From: Astrocystis sublimbata
Lineage: Eukaryota; Ascomycota; Sordariomycetes; Xylariales; Xylariaceae
Assembly (NCBI GenBank): GCA_022453515.1
Contig: JAJNNY010000024.1
Coordinates: 474,139-538,138 of the forward strand
Direction: 5' to 3'
DNA length: 64,000 nt
A program made the position numbers and the translations under genes. Positions 58,901-64,000 of this stretch are shown in pieces. Numbering within the stretch: the first letter of the stretch is position 1; each line of letters opens with the position of its first letter. Below the pieces are notes generated by a model that did not search any database, had not been told where the DNA came from, and worked only from the letters and a program-made list of their open reading frames with translations.

Positions 58901-59535
58901 ATGAACGCGCTTGGCCACGGAGCGAGGCCTACCAATCAACCAGAGGCGTATGATTTACGCCCTCCCTACTTTGTCGTGTTGTTGCATGACTTTTGACGCC
59001 GACCGGGCTGTGCTCAGCATGGAGGTCTTTGTAAAAACAGAACGCTGGAGGCAGCAAGTGGACAATGGTCCCCGTAATGAGGGACGATCCCATTTCACAA
59101 GTCTCTTTCAAGTGGATCGATGGAGCAAGTCAAGCAAGACGGCCCCATAGTGGCACGCAATCAACCTCTCGCCTCCACCGCTCACAGGCCATTCTGCTTC
59201 TCCCCTGGATTTAGGGAATTAAGGGAAGGATAATGGCCCAATCCATCCAATTTCCGGATGTCGTAATGGTATGCCGGGATGTAAACGTTCGGTGAGGATC
59301 TGCCCTCCTATCCTTTGTCCAAAGAGTTTATTAATACCTGACACGCTCTGGTTTGCTGTTCTATTTTTTCTTTCCTTCTTCAGCTCAACAGCCAAATACA
59401 CCATCTGCTCACAACTTTGACTTCGGTCGTCCATTCTTTTTTAATACTATAATAAGCTCTTCAGCTCTACTCACACTCGCTATACTAAGCCAGCTACTTG
59501 TCGTCCAATCCACGTACAAATTAATATCAGTCAAA
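55982..59535. other. 3.5-kb gene-poor interval
   Basis: The left part is the LOS1 promoter. It holds a (GGC)n run at 56300-56319, a CAG-rich patch at 56388-56402 and a cluster of TAGGTACC motifs at 56410-56475. The ACACGACACGCAGCACGAC repeat near 56690 is local. No gene could be supported between 56.5 and 59.5 kb. The last ~150 bp is a CT-rich leader of the GPI-protein gene. Confidence 0.5.
56300..56319. repeat. (GGC)n trinucleotide repeat
   Basis: Six to seven GGC units in the LOS1 upstream region, not in a supported coding frame. Confidence 0.85.
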
Positions 59536-60285
59536 ATGCGTTACTCTGCTGTCGCCCTCTTCGCCGGTGCCGCTCTAGCCACCAACACCGTCTACTCCAC
59601 GGACGTTGTCACCATCACCTCTTGCGGCCCAGAAGTCCCTGACTGCCCTGGCAACTCTTACCCTACCCAGGGAGGCTACCCCGTCGAGTCCTACCCTACC
59701 GCTGCTGAGACTACCAGCGAGGTTGCTCCCACCAGCACTCCCGTCGCCACCCCGGAGACGTCTATCGTCACTCCCAGCTACCCTGCTGAGACTCCCGTCG
59801 AGACTCCTGCCGCGACACCTTCCACTACTCCCTCTGAGACCCCGGCTGAGACCTACCCCGTTGCTACCAGCGAGGTCTCCACCTCGGCCGCCACCTCCGC
59901 TGTCTACACTCCCAGCAGCTACAGCGCCGGTCCCTCCAGCTACAGCTCTTCTGTTGTTGTCTCTGTCCCTTCGTCTTCGGCACCTTACCCGACCACCCTG
60001 GCCACCTCTTCGGCCCCGGCTGGGCCCTCCACATCCGTGGTCCCCGTTACCTACACCACCTGCGTTCCCACCACTCTGGTCAGCTACTCTACCGTGACCA
60101 ACGCTCCTAGCAGCAGCGCTACCGTCCCCGGCAGCTACCCTGTTCCCACCAACGTCCCCACTGGCGGGTACACTGTTACCCCCTCCCCCACCGGCACTCC
60201 CATCCCTACCGCTGGTGCCTCCAGCATGGGCGGCTCCGCGTTCTTTGCCGCTGCCGTCGGCATTGCTGCCGTTCTCTTCGCCTAA
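59536..60285 (+). CDS. GPI-anchored Ser/Thr/Pro-rich cell-wall protein
   Basis: A single exon of 249 aa. It opens with a signal peptide (MRYSAVALFAGAALA), then a short Cys-bearing motif DVVTITSCGPEVPDCPG. A long Ser/Thr/Pro region with TPVETPAATPS-type repeats is probably heavily O-mannosylated, and a second Cys motif VTYTTCVPTT follows. The C-terminus GASSMGGSAFFAAAVGIAAVLFA is a GPI-attachment signal with a plausible omega site at G/A/S. The TITSC and YTTC motifs recall fungal wall proteins such as clock-controlled ccg-6-like proteins, but this is resemblance only. Strong codon bias (C-ending codons) suggests high expression. The ATG at 59536 follows a TCAAA context and a pyrimidine-rich leader; an in-frame upstream frame lacks a signal peptide. 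Confidence 0.85.
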   Translation: MRYSAVALFAGAALATNTVYSTDVVTITSCGPEVPDCPGNSYPTQGGYPVESYPTAAETTSEVAPTSTPVATPETSIVTPSYPAETPVETPAATPSTTPSETPAETYPVATSEVSTSAATSAVYTPSSYSAGPSSYSSSVVVSVPSSSAPYPTTLATSSAPAGPSTSVVPVTYTTCVPTTLVSYSTVTNAPSSSATVPGSYPVPTNVPTGGYTVTPSPTGTPIPTAGASSMGGSAFFAAAVGIAAVLFA

Positions 60286-63200
60286 GCAAGCAAGCACAAT
60301 TGCTGAAACAAATTCCCTTGTTGATGACCTCTTTGTTTTGTCTTGATAGCAAGCCCTCGAAGGGACGGCTAGCGGAAAGCTATAATGATATCCGGGCCAG
60401 GAGCAGCACACCGGTTCAGTGCTTGCGAACACCCAGTTTTGTGTATTTATCGCATTTGTAATTGTAACTAGAAAAGGCGTTTTGGAAGCCTTGATTTACC
60501 TAACTCGATGGTTCCAGACTCGCCCAGCTCGGTACAATTCAATGGGTCCCCATAAAATCTACATATGTACCTCGGTGTTTTTGTTCTTGTGCGTGCATGT
60601 AACCGCGTATCGCGAGTGTGTGGAGTGAGTTGGATGACAGTTGTATGGGCCAGACATGCCAGTGTGATTGTAATTGATGGACCTATACTTACAGTACCAG
60701 GGTTATGTTTCAGACCCCCGGCGAGTCAAGCGCCTCGTTTCTTCGGCCTCGTTCGCCCAGAGGACCCCAGACATTCATCGGGCGGCAGCGTCATCTCCCC
60801 TGTCGATCATCTCCTAGCGTCGGCGCCTCGCCTTTTAATCTCCGCAGGGCCCCGCGCTTTGCTTTGTTTGATGGCATGTGAGCACCTTTTCATTATCTTG
60901 CGTCGTCACACGCTCGACAGGTCATAGAATCGGTATGGTTCGTAATCCTTGTAGCTTTATCCTGCTTGTACTAGCGGTTGTAAAATATAATGTTGCTGCA
61001 GAAAGCGAACTTGCAGCCGAGGCAGCCTCGTAAGGTCCAAGCACTCAAGCAATATATCCGTTATACATCACACATCATGGATGACTTAGCGGCTAATCCT
61101 ACCCGTGCATAATATAATGCATCACATCTAAGGTACTTTCCTCTTACCAACTAGTAAATTATTTTGAGTTTCCTACGAAAATGTGGTTTTTTCTTTTCTT
61201 TTCTTTTGAAAAAAAGGGGGTGCCAAAAAGCTCAACCAGGATTAGGGTTGGCATTTAGGATACAAGCTACGGTTTGGGCTAGGCCTTGAAATGTGTGTAT
61301 AGATAATAAGCTGTAGACCTACTTCAATAGACATGTCATTTGTGCAAGGTGGCTAGAGTGGCTAGAATGTGACTCAATTGACTGATCTTTACCCACTGCT
61401 GGGGCTTGAACATGCGGGTGCGATGTCCCCCTTACCGGTGTGGGATGTGTGGTTAAAGTTACTCGTCTTACATAGTTACTGGGTGGGAGATTGTGCTATC
61501 CTCCCGAGGGAGTCTCTGCACTCTTTAGTATAGACAAGGAGTGGCTTCCCCAATCTCTCTAATCACTTATCACATTGTGATAGGTAGTTAACGTGGCATG
61601 GTCCCTTGCAGATTCGAGTCTCGTAATGAACATGTTACTTCATTTATTATAGTAAGACTCTCCCTCGGAAAATAAGTAGCACGTTGTTCTACCGGCCTTG
61701 GAATATGTAATCTGGAACTATGTTGAATGCGTTGTTGATCAGAAGCTTGCCCATCTTAGGTTTATGATAAGGAGTAGTTTCCAATCTACCCCATCATACG
61801 TACTTTCAAATACTTGTAGATTCATTGATTGGGGCAAGGGGCTTCTCTACTATCCATGCCGTTCGGTTTTTGTTTTGGCCTGCAGCCTACCCCCACTGCC
61901 TTCTTACGAGTGGCATCACCGAGATGGCTTCCTGCCGTTGATTATGGTGCCCCGTTTCAGTGTGTGCTTGCAAGAAGGGTCGTCTTCCCCTCACTTTGCG
62001 ACTTGTTTATATTCTGGCCTATAATTATATCCTTATAGAAGTATTATGCAGGCCAGTTCATATTCGTTTGAAGCGGGTGCAAGGGGAAAGAACATAAAAA
62101 TTTGAAACGTATGCGAATGAGCCACGCCATATATATTATGTCTGGATATGACCCGCTAACGCAGGCCGTCGACGCTTAGGATTAGCTGGTTCTCAGATAC
62201 CGATGAAGCCTCCGTGTTAAGAATTGCCATAGGTCGGTACTTCGTTTGTCCGGTTCCGTCGATCCTGATCCGTAACTCATACGTTCATTATTTTTGCTCC
62301 TAAAGAATGCCTGGGCTTTTTCAAGCAACCAACATAGAATCGTCAAACTCGTGTAGAGTTCTTGCTGATACCGAGGTTGACTTCGATGAAGTCAAGAAAG
62401 AAAGGAAGCCCGATTGATAGATGAGAGCATGTCAAGAATCACAAAATTCTATTTGGTTCGGTTATGTATGTAACTGTCGGTATTACTCCCGTAATTGTAT
62501 GGTTTTTCTATGCTCCCTCTGAACAATGACCCGATTTAGCGTATGCACTATCGTCAGGGATTGCCGCCATATTGTCTAGGCAAACAGTTGCTGCTCTGGA
62601 AACTTTGAGTCAAAGGTATCGGCTCACCAACTAGAGAGCTTGATCAAGGTTATATAGTATTGTGTCTTTTAATAGAGAAGGATTATTTCAATTTAACTTA
62701 GGGCACCATCTAGTATGAGAACATAAGAACCAAATCCTTCATACCTGATTCATAAGGCAAGCTCTTTGGGTGCTTTCTTATGAATAGCCATACTTGTTGT
62801 AAAACATTCAACAAAATATACATGAAGTGTTTGACAACACCAAGGCGAAGCTATACATCCAATTTGAGCTTGGGAATTGTTCCCAGCTGGTGAGAGGACA
62901 ACCTTTCTGGTTCATCGTAGGCGTATGCTATGCCCTACGAAAATCAAATCGTTCCTCGGCAAGAGTAAAGCTGGATAACTGTTGACGTGGTAGTTAGGAC
63001 CAATAACAACACGAAAACCGATGGAAGGTAACAAAAGTGCAATTTAAAGATCAAGGAACTAGAATGAGCATGTTCACTGGCGCAGCGTTCCAGTGTACCG
63101 CTTCTTGTATTTCGCCAATGCTATAAAACACACTCGACATCGGCGGTAATCGCCTAGCTACCTAGGTAGAGACGACGACTATTGATTTTACCGTGATGTT

Positions 63201-64000
63201 GCATGCGCGCATCCGTAGACACCACGGCATCTGGGACTTACTAACACCAAGCCTCTGATATGTGCTTATGCGGCCTCGTCAAAACTTATACGCTTATGGT
63301 AGGTCCTATGAGGAAGTGGGTAACTGTCATCCAAGTTTGAAATTCGATCTGTTCTACGAACTTTGGAGCCAGTTGCGCTTGTATGCTGACAGGGTTTCCC
63401 ATTCAACATGTATGAGCCGTGACTACTAGGCATACATACCTAGCGACATGGCATGTGATGGGAAAGAAGAATCAGTTCATTCAGCACAAGTCCGATAACA
63501 ACTCGCGTTATTCCACTTTTCCAAGTCGCTGACCTGAGCCAATCTTGTCTCACTCCTAATATGTAGGCAGTATGTTACCATCCATAGGTTGCGCGAAGGA
63601 GCATTTATCGGTTGTTTGCGAGTGCCATTGGAGAGTTCAGTTTAGGGGCATTTAGGCGGGAATAGAATCTCACATTGGCAAATAGAGTACCATTCACTGC
63701 CAGCCACGAATCCGTTAAATCATCATCTCTCACGTCAACTTGCGGCTTTCATAAAGTCCAATATCTCATGTAGAATCACGTACCTACTTGAAACTGACAA
63801 GACTATGTCATAACGACTAGCGAACAGAAGATCAGTCCGGATCAAAGACATTCGCACCAAACTCACAGATACCTTAGGTAATCTATACACACATGCACCA
63901 CACGAGGCACACGACTTCAAATTTCCTCTCCAGAGTAGTGCCATGGAGGGGCCGAACTCCGGACAGTGCCCCAGATAGAGATACCTAACCTACCCAGAAG
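60286..64000. other. 3.7-kb gene-poor right end
   Basis: The 3' end of the GPI-protein gene, then no supportable coding region. ORFs at 60565-60927, 61698-62024 and 63735-63944 have no domain features. A TTTTCTTTTCTTTTC tract followed by A7G5 at about 61186-61220 is the only notable sequence. Confidence 0.5.

Noticed and set aside
59575..60432. 285-codon ORF opposite the GPI-protein gene
   Set aside because: It mirrors the repetitive Ser/Thr codons of the plus-strand gene, giving a Gly/Arg/Val-rich string with no domain. The plus-strand frame has a signal peptide and GPI signal.
61560..61640. tRNA-like B-box (CAGATTCGAGTCTCG)
   Set aside because: The T-stem does not pair and no A box or acceptor stem is present.
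1..64000. CRISPR array, phage or bacterial defence system
   Set aside because: The DNA is fungal nuclear sequence with spliceosomal introns; no regularly spaced direct repeats were seen.

Overview
The window is nuclear DNA of a filamentous ascomycete. Most genes carry several short introns (about 50-160 bp, GT...AG). The gene set is fungal: Fe-S serine dehydratase, deuterolysin, GH3 beta-glucosidase, GPI-anchored wall protein, ART arrestin and P450. Gene style and the many TAGGTACCTAGGTA-type palindromes between genes suggest a Sordariomycete, but the order cannot be fixed from this window. I recognise 19 protein genes, one cut by the left edge and one tentative. I found no tRNA, rRNA or CRISPR array.

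Layout. 1-6.3 kb: RAD5 (partial, -), an NDUFAF6-type complex I assembly factor (+) and an ART/LDB19-like arrestin (-). 6.3-10.9 kb: no credible gene. 10.9-16 kb: mitochondrial-type L-serine dehydratase (-) and a microsomal P450 (-). 16-19.2 kb: non-coding, with a dispersed palindrome-bearing repeat. 19.2-25.8 kb: GTPBP1-like GTPase (+), a mitochondrial coiled-coil membrane protein (-) and a bacterial-type citrate synthase ending in the peroxisomal signal AKL (-). 27.9-32.6 kb: two convergent secreted hydrolases, a deuterolysin (+) and a GH3 beta-glucosidase (-). 32.6-38.1 kb: mostly non-coding, with one tentative Cys-rich mini-protein and a six-exon prefoldin subunit 3. 38.1-43.2 kb: a Sec14-like lipid transfer protein (+), a Mis14/Nsl1 kinetochore protein (-) and a family-16 methyltransferase (-). 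45.3-45.9 kb: a small three-exon protein of unknown function (-).

47.2-48.9 kb is the most unusual part. A degenerate interstitial telomere-like tract is followed by two LTRs in inverted orientation and then a very AT-rich block. The R-U5 halves of the LTRs are almost identical while their U3 halves have diverged. 49.6-56 kb holds proteasome ATPase RPT3 (+) and tRNA exportin LOS1 (-). A GPI-anchored Ser/Thr-rich wall protein lies at 59.5-60.3 kb, and the rest to 64 kb shows no gene.

Most genes are unrelated housekeeping functions (DNA damage tolerance, complex I assembly, chaperonin delivery, proteasome, tRNA export, kinetochore). No gene cluster or defence-type system is visible. The protease and glucosidase could act together in extracellular nutrition. 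Several genes that look broken in plain ORFs (prefoldin, LOS1, deuterolysin, P450, GH3) become intact once introns are placed; exon coordinates are given in each entry.
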